NCBI GenBank assembly: GCA_021775095.1
Contig: JAJFII010000039.1
Location: 20,253 to 84,252, forward strand
Reading direction: 5' to 3'
Length of the DNA: 64,000 nt
From: Rhodospirillales bacterium
Lineage (GTDB): Bacteria; Pseudomonadota; Alphaproteobacteria; Rhodospirillales; Casp-alpha2
In this document: positions 36,210 through 46,976 of the stretch, in pieces
Layout of the letters: every line of letters begins with the position of its first letter
Numbering within the stretch: position 1 is the first letter of the stretch
Translations under genes and position numbers: made by a program
The notes under the pieces: model-generated
The model's database searches: none
Told to the model about the DNA's origin: nothing
The model's input: only the letters and a program-made list of their open reading frames with translations

Positions 36210-39200
36210 ATGAGCAACACAGATCTTCTCCTCAAACCACTGACCGCCGTGGAAAATATCGCAAACCGGCAACGCAAACCGGACCAATCGGAAAACCTCC
36301 GCAAACTCCTGGGCGAGAGGATTCTGGTACTGGACGGCGCCATGGGGACAATGATTCAGGATCATAACTTTAATGAAAAAGACTACCGAGGGGCGCGTTT
36401 TGCCGACTGGGGTCAGGACGTCAAGGGCAACAATGACCTGTTAAGTCTTTCCCAACCGGAGGTCATTCAAAAAATTCATGAAGATTTTTTTGCCGCCGGC
36501 GCCGATATCGTCGAGACCAATACCTTCAGCTCGTCGTCCATTGCGCAAGCCGACTACGCCATGGAAGAACTTGTTTATGAATTGAATTTCGAAAGCGCTC
36601 GACTTGCCAATGCGGCGGCTAAGATCTTTAGCGCCCAGCAACCCGACAAACCGCGGTTTGTAGCCGGTGCCATTGGTCCGACCAACCGAACGGCATCGAT
36701 TTCACCCGACGTCAATGACCCCGGTTACCGCAACGTTACCTATAAGAACCTGGTGAGTGCGTATACGGAAGCCCTGCTTGGTTTGGTTGACGGCGGTGTC
36801 GACCTGTTGTTGATAGAAACCGTATTCGACACCCTGAACGCAAAAGCCGCCATTTACGCCGTCCTGAAATTTTTTGAAGACGAAAATCTGACCTTGCCGG
36901 TGATGATCTCGGGGACCATTACCGATGCCTCCGGTCGCACTCTTTCCGGCCAGACGCCGGAAGCTTTCTGGAATTCCGTCGCCCACGCCAACCCCATCAG
37001 TGTTGGGTTTAACTGTGCGCTTGGCGCGGAAGCCCTGCGGGCCCATATCCAGGCCGTCGCACAGATTGCCGACACCCATATCAGCGTTTATCCCAACGCC
37101 GGCCTGCCCAATGCCTTTGGCGGCTACGACGACAGTCCCGAATATATGGCGACCCATTTACGCGAATTTGCCGAAAGTGGTTTCGTCAACATTGTCGGCG
37201 GCTGCTGCGGCACGACACCAACCCACATTCAGGGTATTGCCGATGCGGTTGCCGGTGCCGCTCCGCGACTGGTCCCGACGATCGCGCCCTACTGCGCGCT
37301 GAGTGGTTTGGAACCTTTGACATTGAATGAGGTTACCGGGTTTGTGAATGTCGGCGAAAGAACCAACGTTGCCGGATCGGCCAAGTTTGCCCGCCTGATC
37401 CGCGAAGACGCCTTTGACGAAGCCCTCGATATTGCCCGCCAACAGGTTGCCAATGGTGCCCAGGTTGTCGACGTTAACATGGATGATGCGATGTTGGATG
37501 CGGAAACCGCGATGGCGACTTTTTTGCGGTTAATCGCATCGGAACCCGATATTTGCCGGGTGCCGGTGATGATTGATTCTTCCAAATGGAGTGTCATTGA
37601 GGCCGGACTGCAGTCGGTCCAGGGCAAGTGTATTGTTAATTCCATAAGCCTTAAGGAAGGGCCAGAACCCTTTAAAACCCAGGCCCAAGAGATTTTGTGC
37701 TATGGCGCAGCCGTTGTTGTCATGGCTTTTGACGAACGGGGACAGGCCGACAGTTTTGAGCGGATGATCGAAATTTGTACGGAATCCTATCGGATCCTGA
37801 CCGAGGAAGTTGGATTTAAACCCCAGGACATCATCTTCGATGCCAATATATTCCCCATTGCCACGGGAATTGACGAACATTCAAATTTTTCCAAGGACTT
37901 TATCACTGCCGTCACTGAAATCAAAAAATCCCTGCCCCATGCCCTGACCAGTGGCGGTGTTTCGAACATGTCCTTTTCCTTCCGCGGCAATAATCCGGTT
38001 CGCGAAGCCATGCATTCGGTCTTTTTATATCATGCGATAAACGCCGGTCTGAACATGGGCATTGTTAATGCCGGTCAGTTGACCGTCTATTCGGACATCC
38101 CGGAATCCTTGCGGGATCGCATCGAGGATGTGGTGTTTAACCGCCGCAATGACGCAACCGAGCGATTGCTTGAAATTGCCAGTGATGTGGTTGGTGAAAA
38201 ACGGGTTTCCACGGAAGATCTGTCGTGGCGTAAAAATTCCGTTGCCGAGCGCCTTGCCCACGCCCTGGTCAAGGGCATAAACGACTATGTGATTGAGGAT
38301 ACGGAAGAAGCTCGCCTGGCCAGTGACCGCCCTATTGAAGTGATCGAAGGACCGCTGATGGACGGTATGAACATCGTTGGCGACCTGTTTGGATCCGGCC
38401 AGATGTTTTTGCCACAGGTTGTTAAATCGGCGCGGGTCATGAAACAGGCCGTCGCCCATTTGACACCCTTTATCGAGGCCGAAAAAGACAGCAGCTCGGT
38501 CAGACAAAGCAAAGGCAAAATTGTCATGGCAACGGTCAAGGGCGATGTCCATGACATCGGAAAAAACATCGTTGGCGTGGTTTTGCAGTGTAACAACTAC
38601 GACGTGATCGACCTGGGTGTAATGGTTCCCTATGGCAAAATTCTGGAGACGGCGAAGCTTGAAAATGCTGATATGATCGGGCTTTCCGGCCTGATCACGC
38701 CGTCCTTGGAAGAAATGTGTACGGTTGCCCTGGAAATGACCCGCGCCAAGTTTGAGATCCCCCTGTTGATCGGCGGTGCGACCACGTCAAAAGTCCATAC
38801 GGCAGTAAAAATCGCGCCTGGATATGCCCACCCGGTGATCCACGTGAACGACGCATCCCGGGCCGTTGGCGTCGCCAGCAACTTGCTGAGCGAGACTCGG
38901 CGCGAAGCCTATCTGGCCGAAGTTGCAGAAGAACAGGAAGTCTCCCGGCAACGGCATGCCCGTGGCCAGGCGGCGAAAAAACTTCCCACCCTTGCCGCCG
39001 CCCGCGCCGCCAAGGCCGACATCGACTGGACCACATACCAGCCCACGACACCTGAATTTTTGGGCCTGAAGTCGTTCGAAAATTATGATCTGGAAGAGTT
39101 GGCGAGCCGCATCGACTGGACACCATTTTTCCGAACCTGGGAACTGGCCGGCGTCTATCCGGCCCTGTTCGACGATAAAGTCGTTGGCGAAAGCGCCCGG

Positions 39201-39965
39201 GAATTGTTTAAAGACGCCAACCAGATGTTGCAAAAGATCATATCGGAAAAATGGCTCGAAGCCCGGGCAGTGATTGGGTTTTTTCCGGCGAACTCGGTTG
39301 GCGACGATGTCGAGCTGGGCACCGACTGGGATGGCAGCAACGACCCAAAACGGTTCCACTTTCTGCGCCAGCAAATGACCAAGCGGGCGGGTCGCGCCAA
39401 CCAGTGCCTGGCTGATTTTATTGCCCCCAAGGACAGCGGCGTGAGCGACTATATGGGCGGATTTGCGGTGACGGCGGGGATCGGTATCGAGCGTAAAATT
39501 GCCGAATTTAAGGCCGCCAATGACGATTATTCGGAAATTCTGCTCAAGGCTCTGGCGGACCGTCTTGCCGAAGCCTTTGCCGAACGCATGCACGAACGGG
39601 TGCGCAAGGAATTTTGGGGTTATGCCAAGGACGAAGACCTGGACAACGAGGCGCTTATTCGCGAATCCTACCAGGGCATACGTCCCGCACCCGGATATCC
39701 GGCCTGCCCCGACCATGGGGAAAAAACTGCCCTATTTGCGCTTTTGAAAGCCGAAGAAACCGCTGGAATCGTCCTCACCGATGGTTATGCCATGGTGCCG
39801 ACCGCCGCCGTTTCCGGATTTTATTTTGCCCATCCCGAGGCCAAATATTTCGGATTGGGAAAGATTGCCCGGGACCAGGTTGAGGACTACGCCGAACGGA
39901 TCGGCGAAAGTCTGGTCGATACGGAACGCCGGCTGGCGCCAAATCTGGCCTATGACAGGGCTTAG
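36210..39965 (+). CDS. metH: Cobalamin-dependent methionine synthase
   Basis: 1251 residues from the ATG at 36210. Domains in order: homocysteine-binding barrel ([12 protein letters not shown]; zinc site GGCCGTTP with Cys332-Cys333); pterin-binding domain ([22 protein letters not shown]-type region); B12 cap; B12-binding domain with DVHDIG at 779-784, where His781 is the lower cobalt ligand; and SAM activation domain ([14 protein letters not shown]). It methylates homocysteine from 5-methyl-THF. It is full length and follows metF by 2 bp, under the SahR-like regulator. Confidence 0.98.
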   Translation: MSNTDLLLKPLTAVENIANRQRKPDQSENLRKLLGERILVLDGAMGTMIQDHNFNEKDYRGARFADWGQDVKGNNDLLSLSQPEVIQKIHEDFFAAGADIVETNTFSSSSIAQADYAMEELVYELNFESARLANAAAKIFSAQQPDKPRFVAGAIGPTNRTASISPDVNDPGYRNVTYKNLVSAYTEALLGLVDGGVDLLLIETVFDTLNAKAAIYAVLKFFEDENLTLPVMISGTITDASGRTLSGQTPEAFWNSVAHANPISVGFNCALGAEALRAHIQAVAQIADTHISVYPNAGLPNAFGGYDDSPEYMATHLREFAESGFVNIVGGCCGTTPTHIQGIADAVAGAAPRLVPTIAPYCALSGLEPLTLNEVTGFVNVGERTNVAGSAKFARLIREDAFDEALDIARQQVANGAQVVDVNMDDAMLDAETAMATFLRLIASEPDICRVPVMIDSSKWSVIEAGLQSVQGKCIVNSISLKEGPEPFKTQAQEILCYGAAVVVMAFDERGQADSFERMIEICTESYRILTEEVGFKPQDIIFDANIFPIATGIDEHSNFSKDFITAVTEIKKSLPHALTSGGVSNMSFSFRGNNPVREAMHSVFLYHAINAGLNMGIVNAGQLTVYSDIPESLRDRIEDVVFNRRNDATERLLEIASDVVGEKRVSTEDLSWRKNSVAERLAHALVKGINDYVIEDTEEARLASDRPIEVIEGPLMDGMNIVGDLFGSGQMFLPQVVKSARVMKQAVAHLTPFIEAEKDSSSVRQSKGKIVMATVKGDVHDIGKNIVGVVLQCNNYDVIDLGVMVPYGKILETAKLENADMIGLSGLITPSLEEMCTVALEMTRAKFEIPLLIGGATTSKVHTAVKIAPGYAHPVIHVNDASRAVGVASNLLSETRREAYLAEVAEEQEVSRQRHARGQAAKKLPTLAAARAAKADIDWTTYQPTTPEFLGLKSFENYDLEELASRIDWTPFFRTWELAGVYPALFDDKVVGESARELFKDANQMLQKIISEKWLEARAVIGFFPANSVGDDVELGTDWDGSNDPKRFHFLRQQMTKRAGRANQCLADFIAPKDSGVSDYMGGFAVTAGIGIERKIAEFKAANDDYSEILLKALADRLAEAFAERMHERVRKEFWGYAKDEDLDNEALIRESYQGIRPAPGYPACPDHGEKTALFALLKAEETAGIVLTDGYAMVPTAAVSGFYFAHPEAKYFGLGKIARDQVEDYAERIGESLVDTERRLAPNLAYDRA

Positions 39966-40305
39966 CCGATGACAGGGTTTACTTAAAGGAGCTACAGGTC
40001 GGACGGCAGTCGGGACCTCTAAATCATCCCCCCTGCGGCGGATTTTATCGGTTTTCCCGGCCGGCCAGCCCGGAGCACAGGGAGATACCGCCGTTTCAAT
40101 TTGGCGAAGCAAGTATTTCCGTTGTTCCATAAGGGGTTAGCGCCGGTCGGTGGCATAGGACACATGCCGGCGGTGAACAACCCGAAAGGATGTTTTAGTG
40201 GTTTTTTCATGCTCTGGCTTCCCGTCCAACAGGATTTTATGATATGAAGGACCCCTGGCCCGAGATAACAGGGGCAACCGGCAACAAGAGATTGGGAATC
40301 CATTC
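39966..40305. other. Intergenic region without recognisable gene
   Basis: 340 bp between metH and the secreted LamG-like protein. The minus-strand frame over 40019-40303 looks like antisense noise. I find no cobalamin riboswitch or clear terminator. GGGAA shortly before 40306 is the likely ribosome-binding site of the next gene. Confidence 0.4.
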
Positions 40306-41232
40306 ATGCGTATCTTTGGTTTTGTTGTTTTTTCCCTACTGGTAACCCAGGGGGCGGTCGCCCAAACCACCTATAAATCCTGGAACAACCCGGATCAGAC
40401 CGCCAGATCTGCTGTTTCGGATCAAAAACTCCAGGAATTTGTCAGCAAACTCAAGGCACTGGTCGATAAGGCTGAAACCGCCCGGGCCGCCGATCCGACA
40501 TTTTTACGGGATCTTCGGGATTTGGCCTGGGGGTTCGACCGACCTTGGCAGAATCTGGTCTTTAATGATGAATTTATCGACGGCAACTATGAAGTTGACC
40601 CCATTTGGCGGGTGCTTGCCGGCGAATATTGGATCGAAAAGGGCTGGGGATTAAGGAGTGCCATCAAAGCCCAGGTGGCAACCGCCGACGCCAAACCCAG
40701 TTCCCAGCAAAAAAAGGATGCGGCTGTCGCCCTGTTGGGACAAATATTCAACCAGGCCCTGGGCGGTAAAAAAACGACCAGCCCACAAGCCCCCGCCGCG
40801 CCCACTCATGCGGCGATACATACCACTGCAAAAATCCCCAATGCCTTTGCCATAGAGGCCCAAATAAGCTCCTGGACGCCGGCGGGGCGCCTGGAAATCG
40901 TGATCTATCAGGGAACCCTTGCATCGATACCGCAAACCGCCGGTTACCGCATGGCCTATATGCCCGGCGGCAAAATCGAGTTGCTGCGGGTGTCGTCGCG
41001 CGGGGCTACGGTGATGGATGCCGCGACCCTGGCAACCCCGCTGGAAGATAAAAAATTTCACGCCATTGAATGGTTGCGCCACCGCGACGGCCGGATGACC
41101 GTCAGTGTCGACGGCAAGGATGTCCTGTCGATTGCCGACCGGGGCTTCCGTGATTCCTTTAGTGGCCTGGCCATGGTCAACTACGGCGGTGATTATATTG
41201 TCAAAAAAGTCCAGGTAACGGGGGCGCGCTAG
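40306..41232 (+). CDS. Secreted LamG/DUF1080-like protein of unknown function
   Basis: 308 residues. A signal peptide MRIFGFVVFSLLVTQGAVAQ ends near residue 20. Residues about 90-308 resemble a concanavalin-type beta-sandwich: LVFNDEFIDGNYEVDPIWRVLAGEYWIE is the characteristic opening strand, followed by later strands MTVSVDGKDVLSIAD and SGLAMVNYGGDYIVKKVQV. An Ala/Pro/Gln-rich linker (near residue 150) interrupts the sandwich. Such domains bind or cleave glycans, but no catalytic residue can be assigned. Probably periplasmic, and alone on its strand. Confidence 0.75.
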   Translation: MRIFGFVVFSLLVTQGAVAQTTYKSWNNPDQTARSAVSDQKLQEFVSKLKALVDKAETARAADPTFLRDLRDLAWGFDRPWQNLVFNDEFIDGNYEVDPIWRVLAGEYWIEKGWGLRSAIKAQVATADAKPSSQQKKDAAVALLGQIFNQALGGKKTTSPQAPAAPTHAAIHTTAKIPNAFAIEAQISSWTPAGRLEIVIYQGTLASIPQTAGYRMAYMPGGKIELLRVSSRGATVMDAATLATPLEDKKFHAIEWLRHRDGRMTVSVDGKDVLSIADRGFRDSFSGLAMVNYGGDYIVKKVQVTGAR

Positions 41233-41246
41233 CGTATCGGCGAGCT

Positions 41247-41456
41247 TTATTTGACCCGAACGTAATATTGAGAATCGAGCAATACCTGCTCTGATAAGGT
41301 GCGGACGCGGCTCTCATAACCTTCGCGAACAACCTGAAAGTGCGGAATTGGCACAACGGAACTGCCACGACCGGAAACCACCCATACGGTTTTCAACTCA
41401 TCAGCCTTAACAAAACGATCACCGATCTCTATTTTAGTTTCTTTTTTGCCAAACAC
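41247..41456 (-). CDS. Small conserved-looking protein (69 aa, unknown function)
   Basis: Start taken at the GTG at 41456 because GGAG lies 10 bp upstream; a TTG at 41480 is possible. The sequence has strand-like alternation and the pattern KTVWVVSGRG, IPHFQVVREG, then RTLSEQVLLDSQYYVRV, reminiscent of short alphaproteobacterial proteins with a closing LLD-x-x-x-Y motif. No signal or membrane segment. Function unknown. Confidence 0.5.
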   Translation of the reverse strand: MFGKKETKIEIGDRFVKADELKTVWVVSGRGSSVVPIPHFQVVREGYESRVRTLSEQVLLDSQYYVRVK

Positions 41457-41637
41457 CGGATTTCGTCTCCACGTAAACAATCAGATTAATGCGGTCCCTT
41501 CGATACGCCTAATTGGCACCTTCTTCAAGCGTAACTTAAAGCTATTTCAGGACCTCTATAAGAGATGTAATCAGCTTCCCGGCAGATGCAACGGACAATA
41601 GGCTGCCGGCGACCGAAAAAATCCAAATCCCCGCTGT

Positions 41638-41901
41638 TCAGTCGGTTCCGGGCAATGGCCAGTTGGTGTCGATAATATCCTGGTCTCTGCGTTCGTCCCG
41701 TTGCCGTCGTTCAATCGATCTGCGCTCCAAAATACGCCGCTGGGCGTCCCGGCGGTCCACGGACCGGCGATCATCACCGAGAAAGTCCGAGGCCATTCCG
41801 GTTCCCCGGCGTTCGACCTGGCGGCGCTCGTCGTCGCGACGCGCCTGATCGCGTCTTTCTTCGGCCCGTCGCAGTGCCTCGCGCTGGTCTTGATCATTCA
41901 T
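41638..41901 (-). CDS. Small Arg-rich repeat protein (87 aa)
   Basis: Start at the ATG 41901 (MNDQDQREALRRAEERR), with GGAAA upstream. Nearly the whole protein is made of x-D/E-R-R units (RRDDERRQVERR; DRRSVDRRDAQRR; ERRSIERRQRDERR), giving a highly charged, probably helical chain with about one third Arg. The composition closely matches the N-terminal extension of the CBS protein at 19.2-19.4 kb. No fold or function is known; nucleic-acid or membrane-surface binding is possible. Confidence 0.6.
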   Translation of the reverse strand: MNDQDQREALRRAEERRDQARRDDERRQVERRGTGMASDFLGDDRRSVDRRDAQRRILERRSIERRQRDERRDQDIIDTNWPLPGTD

Positions 41902-41997
41902 CTGCAGTTTCCAGCCTATCCTTCTCGTCCCGCTGATCGACAGTAGACTCAAATCCTTAATAAACTAATATGGCAGGGCACAGGCGAGGAGGAAAAC

Positions 41998-42927
41998 GTG
42001 GCCGCATCTATCGACGAAGCCGAATACATCTGGAAAAATGGTGAATTGATCCCCTGGGCCGATGCCACGGTCCATGTGCTGTCGACAGCCGTACAGTTCG
42101 GGTCGTCGGTATTTGAAGGCATACGGTGTTATGATACGGCCCGTGGGCCGGCGGTTTTTCGCTTGCCCGAACACATTCACCGCCTGCGTAATTCCTGGCG
42201 TATTTACCGAATGGACCCGGGTTATTCGGAGGTCGATCTGGTTCAAGCCTGCCTTGATGTGGTCCGCGCCAACCACTTAAAAAGTGCTTACATCCGGCCG
42301 ATGGTCCTGCGCGGTTACGGTTCAATGACCATGGACGGGATTGGCAGCCCCATCGAAACGGTGGTTCCGGCCTGGAAATGGGGTGCCTATTTGGGTAAAG
42401 ACGCATTGGCAAAGGGCGTTGATGTCTGTGTATCGAGTTGGGCCCGCGCCGCTTCCAACACGTTTCCGGGTATGGCCAAGGCCGCCGGTCATTACAACAA
42501 TGCGGCGCTGATAAAAATGGAGGCGCAGCGATTGGGTTATGTCGAGGCGATCGCTTTAACACCCAATGGAATTGTCAGTGAAGGCAGCGGTCAAAACGTT
42601 TTTGCGGTCATCGACGACCAGGTCGTCACGCCACCCATAGAGGGTTCCAACCTGCAGGGAATAACCCGGGCCTCGGTTTTTCAGATTGCCCATGATCTAA
42701 AAATCCCGGTCAAGGAAATGCTGATGCCTCGGGAAGCCCTGTACAGCGCCCAGGAGCTGTTTTTTGCCGGAACGGCAACGGAAATTACCCCGATCCGAAG
42801 TGTCGACGACATTGAGATCGGTGCCGGGGCGATGGGCCCCATCACCAGCCAAATTCAGGATCGTTTTTTGCATATCATCGGCGGCCAGATCGACGACGTG
42901 CATGGATGGTTGACTCCCGTTGGCTAA
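41998..42927 (+). CDS. ilvE: Branched-chain amino acid aminotransferase
   Basis: 309 residues starting at GTG 41998, with AGGAGGAAAAC directly upstream. Class IV PLP-enzyme features: FGSSVFEGIRCYDT, the Schiff-base Lys in FPGMAKAAGHYNN, and the cofactor loop GIVSEGSGQNVFAV, followed by LQGITRASVFQIA and ELFFAGTATEITPI. It interconverts Leu, Ile and Val with their 2-oxo acids. It is a single-gene unit, convergent with the hybrid kinase gene. Confidence 0.96.
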   Translation: MAASIDEAEYIWKNGELIPWADATVHVLSTAVQFGSSVFEGIRCYDTARGPAVFRLPEHIHRLRNSWRIYRMDPGYSEVDLVQACLDVVRANHLKSAYIRPMVLRGYGSMTMDGIGSPIETVVPAWKWGAYLGKDALAKGVDVCVSSWARAASNTFPGMAKAAGHYNNAALIKMEAQRLGYVEAIALTPNGIVSEGSGQNVFAVIDDQVVTPPIEGSNLQGITRASVFQIAHDLKIPVKEMLMPREALYSAQELFFAGTATEITPIRSVDDIEIGAGAMGPITSQIQDRFLHIIGGQIDDVHGWLTPVG

Positions 42928-43007
42928 CAGCCGTTGGCTATTATTCGCCGTTAAGGGGCGTCCGTTTCGGTGCCGGCGAAAACCAAAAAATTCATCTGTT
43001 AGCGCCT

Positions 43008-45497
43008 TTACTCGGAAAAAGTTTTCCACCACGCCAGGGTTTCCTGAGCCGACGTTTCCATCATCGGCAGAAGCGCCGCCAGCGCCGCCCTATCCGTTGC
43101 CTGCTCTTCGACAAGGGCTGCCAGTTTGCTCACCCGCACGGCAAATAACGACGCGCTCGTTCCTTTTATCGTGTGTGCCGCCTGAAAAATCTGGTCGCTA
43201 TTACCCTCTTCATGGCCGCGCGTTAATTCCCCCATGCGGTCCGTAAGCGAAATTGCCGCCTCTGCAAATAGCGTCGCCTGAACGCCAGCAGGCAATTGCG
43301 CCAGCAACTCGGATAACAAACCGGCGTCGCCAACCGGCAACAACGTGAAGTCGGAATCATCGGTCGACTTGATCATCGGTTCTGCTGGCCGAGATGCGAC
43401 CGCACCGGTTGTTACGGCGGGTGCATATTTTGTCAGGATTTTTGCCAATTGCTGTTCTGTAAATGGTTTTGTCAGAACATCATTCATTCCCGCTTGCCGA
43501 AACAGGGCGTGCCGTTCTGAAAAGGCTTCGGCGGTTAATCCAATAATCGGAAGATCTGTCGCCGCCCGGGTTTTTCTGATGGTTATCGTCGCTTCAACGC
43601 CATCCATTTCAGGCATGTGGATGTCCATCAGAATGAGATCGGCCCAACCTTGTGCTGCAATATCAACCGCCTCCAGGCCGTTCCCCGCATGTTTTATGCG
43701 GTGGCCAAATTTTTCCAAAAAACCTTTGGCAATCATCGCATTGACCGCATTGTCCTCAGCGACGAGGACATTCATGGGCCTTGTGGAACTGCCGTTATCT
43801 TCGGTCACCCCCAGCGACAACTGTGTCGCTTCGGCGCTCGATGCGGCAACAAACGGCAGATAAACAGTAAATGCCGTGCCCTTGTTCAGTTCACTTTCCA
43901 CCTCAATGGAGCCCCCCATCATCTCTGTCAGTTGTTTGACGATGGATAAACCCAATCCGGTGCCGCCAAATTTACGGGTAATGGTGCTGTCTTCCTGGGT
44001 AAAGGCATCAAAGATAGAATTAACCCGTTCGGCACTGATTCCGGTGCCCGTATCGGAAACCCGGAACATCAGGGAATAGTTCCTGGCATCGGTAAGATGT
44101 TTGCCGGCGTCGCGGGCGTTTTTGATGGCCAGCACAACACTGCCCGATGTGGTAAACTTGATGGCGTTGCTTAATAAATTCCACAAAATTTGACGCAGCC
44201 GGACCGGATCACCCTTTAAGATCACGGCGGAACCGAACTCATTGTTAACCCTCAATTTAAGCCCCCTGTCATCGGCAAGACTCTGGAACGGTGTGGCAAT
44301 GGTTGCAACCAGATCTTGCAGACTGAACAGGGTTTCCTCCAGTTCAAGCCCGCCGGCCTCTATTTTGCTCATATCAAGCACATCATTAATGATGGCAAGA
44401 AGGGTTTGCCCCGATGACAGGATCGTATCGACTTTTTTTCGTTGATCGTCATTGAGGTTGGTATCGCGCAACAATTGGGCCAATCCCAGGACACCGTTCA
44501 AGGGGGTCCGTATTTCGTGGCTCATGGTCGCCAGAAAACTCGATTTCGCGGCGTTGGCTTCCTGGGCCTGCTGATTAGCCAGTTCCAGGGCCTTTCTCGC
44601 CCGTCGCCTCTCGGTGACATCGCGGGCAACGGACTGGAATTCGGTAACCCGACCCTGACCGTCAAAATAGGCCGTATTCGTCCATTCGATATCGCGCAGT
44701 TGTCCGTCGTGGCGTTGCAACTTGTTCTCGATGTTTTGAACGGGAAGATCCGGCGAAAAGGTTGAAAAATATCGATTTAATCGGATCAATTCTTCTTTCG
44801 GAACATCGTCAAAAATAGACCCCTTTAGGATTTCGCTGGCCGCTTTTCCGGCGAACCGGCAATAGGCGGAATTAACGAAGGTAAATTTGCCATCCGGGGT
44901 AAAGCGGGTGATCAATTCCGATTGCCCATCGACGACCGCCGTATATCTGGCCTCGCTGGTTCTCACGGCATCTTCCGCTAGTTTTCGTTCCGTGATGTCA
45001 TTGTGCCAGGCAATGACCACATCCTCGCCTTCGAAAATTGCCGGCCTCCGGAATAAACGGCACCACCATCGCGAACCGTCTGGGCGCAACCGTTCCATCA
45101 CCGCTTCGGTGGTAAAGTTCCCGTCCTGACCGGAGCGTCGCAGGCGTTCCAGATCTTCGGGATTGACATAACTGTCGACCGCTGCAGAATTTAACATCTG
45201 TTCAATCGTCTCATAACCAAACATTTCAGCCATGCGCCGATTAGCAAACATACGTTGGTCGGGGTTTTTTTGCGATATGATGGACACGCCAAAGGGACTG
45301 CTTTCCAGAATCAATCGCTGGTCGTCGTGGCTTTTTTTGGCGGCGCTGTTGTCAGATTGCGTGTTCCCAGCCGCCGCCGGTTGCTGTTTTAAGCGATCAC
45401 ACTCCGCTTTCAAGGCATCCCGTTCCGCCTCAGCCTCCGCTAATCTCTTGAGGGCGTCGACCAATCTGTCGTTGGAATCCGGTTCCGCCTCGGTCAT
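43008..45497 (-). CDS. Hybrid sensor histidine kinase (PAS-PAS-HisKA-HATPase-REC-HPt)
   Basis: 829 residues and no membrane segment, so probably cytosolic. In order: an Ala/Glu-rich coiled coil (about 5-45), two PAS domains (about 66-300, each followed by a PAC segment), HisKA with phospho-His near 327 in ATMSHEIRTPLNGVLG, HATPase with N, G1 and G2 boxes (LLSNAIKF; DTGTGI; GGTGLGLSIV), a receiver with Asp625 in ILMDIHMPEMDGVEA, and a C-terminal HPt with His775 in AHTIKGTSAS. This is a complete phosphorelay in one chain. The output regulator is not encoded next to it. Confidence 0.95.
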   Translation of the reverse strand: MTEAEPDSNDRLVDALKRLAEAEAERDALKAECDRLKQQPAAAGNTQSDNSAAKKSHDDQRLILESSPFGVSIISQKNPDQRMFANRRMAEMFGYETIEQMLNSAAVDSYVNPEDLERLRRSGQDGNFTTEAVMERLRPDGSRWWCRLFRRPAIFEGEDVVIAWHNDITERKLAEDAVRTSEARYTAVVDGQSELITRFTPDGKFTFVNSAYCRFAGKAASEILKGSIFDDVPKEELIRLNRYFSTFSPDLPVQNIENKLQRHDGQLRDIEWTNTAYFDGQGRVTEFQSVARDVTERRRARKALELANQQAQEANAAKSSFLATMSHEIRTPLNGVLGLAQLLRDTNLNDDQRKKVDTILSSGQTLLAIINDVLDMSKIEAGGLELEETLFSLQDLVATIATPFQSLADDRGLKLRVNNEFGSAVILKGDPVRLRQILWNLLSNAIKFTTSGSVVLAIKNARDAGKHLTDARNYSLMFRVSDTGTGISAERVNSIFDAFTQEDSTITRKFGGTGLGLSIVKQLTEMMGGSIEVESELNKGTAFTVYLPFVAASSAEATQLSLGVTEDNGSSTRPMNVLVAEDNAVNAMIAKGFLEKFGHRIKHAGNGLEAVDIAAQGWADLILMDIHMPEMDGVEATITIRKTRAATDLPIIGLTAEAFSERHALFRQAGMNDVLTKPFTEQQLAKILTKYAPAVTTGAVASRPAEPMIKSTDDSDFTLLPVGDAGLLSELLAQLPAGVQATLFAEAAISLTDRMGELTRGHEEGNSDQIFQAAHTIKGTSASLFAVRVSKLAALVEEQATDRAALAALLPMMETSAQETLAWWKTFSE

Positions 45498-45669
45498 TGA
45501 GTCATTCGTTCCTATCCAACGGCTGTCACATTGAAGTCTACTCTAAAGATCAAACGCAACGCAATCCAGCAGCGCCTGTGGACGGCCCCGATTGGGTCGT
45601 CGCAGAGATTAAGCCGACTGTCGCCATCCGGCGAGCCGCACAGAAACAAACAGGCAGATCAGTTGCCTT

Positions 45670-46839
45670 TCAACTGCCGCCCAGGGTGGTTTCCACCAAC
45701 CCGGTCCAGTAGGCAATGCCTAAGGGAATGATTTCATCGTTGAAGTCATAATGGGGATTGTGGACCATACATCCGCCCTCGCCATCACCATTACCGATAA
45801 AAATATAGGCACCCGGGCGTTGCAACAGCATAAAGGAAAAGTCTTCGCCGCCCAATTGAGGCAGGCCTCGGCTGACCACATTTTCACTGCCGACAAGGGT
45901 GCTGGCCACCGATCTGGCGATCTCCGTTTCCGCCGGTTGATTAACCGTCGGCGGATAACGACGCTCGAAGACAAAATCCGCGGTCGCCCCATGGGCCAGG
46001 CAAATGCCGTCAATGATCCGTTGCATGCGGGTTTCCACATGATCCTGCATGTGCCGGCTGAAGGTGCGCACGGTGCCCGACAATTTGGCCTCGTCGGGGA
46101 TCACATTGTTGGCCGATCCCGCATGGATTTGCGAAACCCCAACGACAACATGGTCCATGGGGTCAATGGTCCGGCTGACAACGCTTTGCAGGGCACCAAT
46201 AATTTCGCCGGCAACCAGCACCGGATCGACCGCCTGGTGCGGCCAGGCACCATGCCCGCCGACGCCGTGGATGGTCAGATAAAAACTGTCGGACGAGGCC
46301 ATCATCGGGCCCGCTACAATGGCAAATTGGCCGACCGGATAACCGGGCATGTTATGCATGCCATAAACACCATCCACGGGGAACAGCTCAAACAATCCGT
46401 CCTTGACCATTTCCCGACCGCCACCCAGGCCTTCTTCCGCTGGCTGGAAAATAAAATGCACAGTGCCGTCAAAATTTTGCACCTCAGATAAATGCCGGGC
46501 CGCACCCAGCAACATGGCCGTATGTCCATCATGACCACAGGCATGCATGCAACCATCAACCAGCGATTTATGGCTAAAGCTGTTGAGCTCATCCATGACC
46601 AGACAATCCATATCGGCGCGCAGGCCGATGGCCCGCTCCGACGTGCCGCACCTGAGCGTTCCCACAACTCCGGTTTTCGCCAGGCCGCGATGCACGTCGA
46701 GCCCCCAGGCGGTGAGTTTTTCGGCCACCAGTTCGGCCGTCCGGGTCTCTTCGAACCCCGGTTCCGGGTGGGCGTGGATATCACGGCGGACGGAAGTGAA
46801 CTCGGAATGCAGGTCAGTGATTTTGGCATTGATGTGCAT
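45670..46839 (-). CDS. M20-family amidohydrolase (hippurate hydrolase-like)
   Basis: 389 residues from the ATG at 46839 (MHINAKITDL); an upstream TTG-started frame is less likely. M20D features: RRDIHAHPEPGFEE near the N-terminus, GLRADMDCL, the metal-binding HACGHDGHTAMLLG, FIFQPAEEGLGGGREM, and a late GGEDFSFML. Such enzymes cleave N-acyl or amide bonds of amino acids and peptides. It lies 137 bp beyond the dppABCDF operon on the same strand, so it may hydrolyse an imported peptide or acyl-amino acid. Confidence 0.93.
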   Translation of the reverse strand: MHINAKITDLHSEFTSVRRDIHAHPEPGFEETRTAELVAEKLTAWGLDVHRGLAKTGVVGTLRCGTSERAIGLRADMDCLVMDELNSFSHKSLVDGCMHACGHDGHTAMLLGAARHLSEVQNFDGTVHFIFQPAEEGLGGGREMVKDGLFELFPVDGVYGMHNMPGYPVGQFAIVAGPMMASSDSFYLTIHGVGGHGAWPHQAVDPVLVAGEIIGALQSVVSRTIDPMDHVVVGVSQIHAGSANNVIPDEAKLSGTVRTFSRHMQDHVETRMQRIIDGICLAHGATADFVFERRYPPTVNQPAETEIARSVASTLVGSENVVSRGLPQLGGEDFSFMLLQRPGAYIFIGNGDGEGGCMVHNPHYDFNDEIIPLGIAYWTGLVETTLGGS

Positions 46840-46976
46840 AGTGGGAAGATCCTGATCGGGAAGGAAAGACTTGTAAATTATAGCTGGGTTGCGGGACCGA
46901 TACCACACCCCATCCACAATCAACCGAACGCCGAAAGCGCGAGGAAAAGTTAAGTCACGTAAAAAAAACCCGAAGG

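Noticed and set aside
39966..40305. Cobalamin riboswitch near metH
   Set aside because: The stretch follows metH rather than preceding it, and no B12-box-like core was found.
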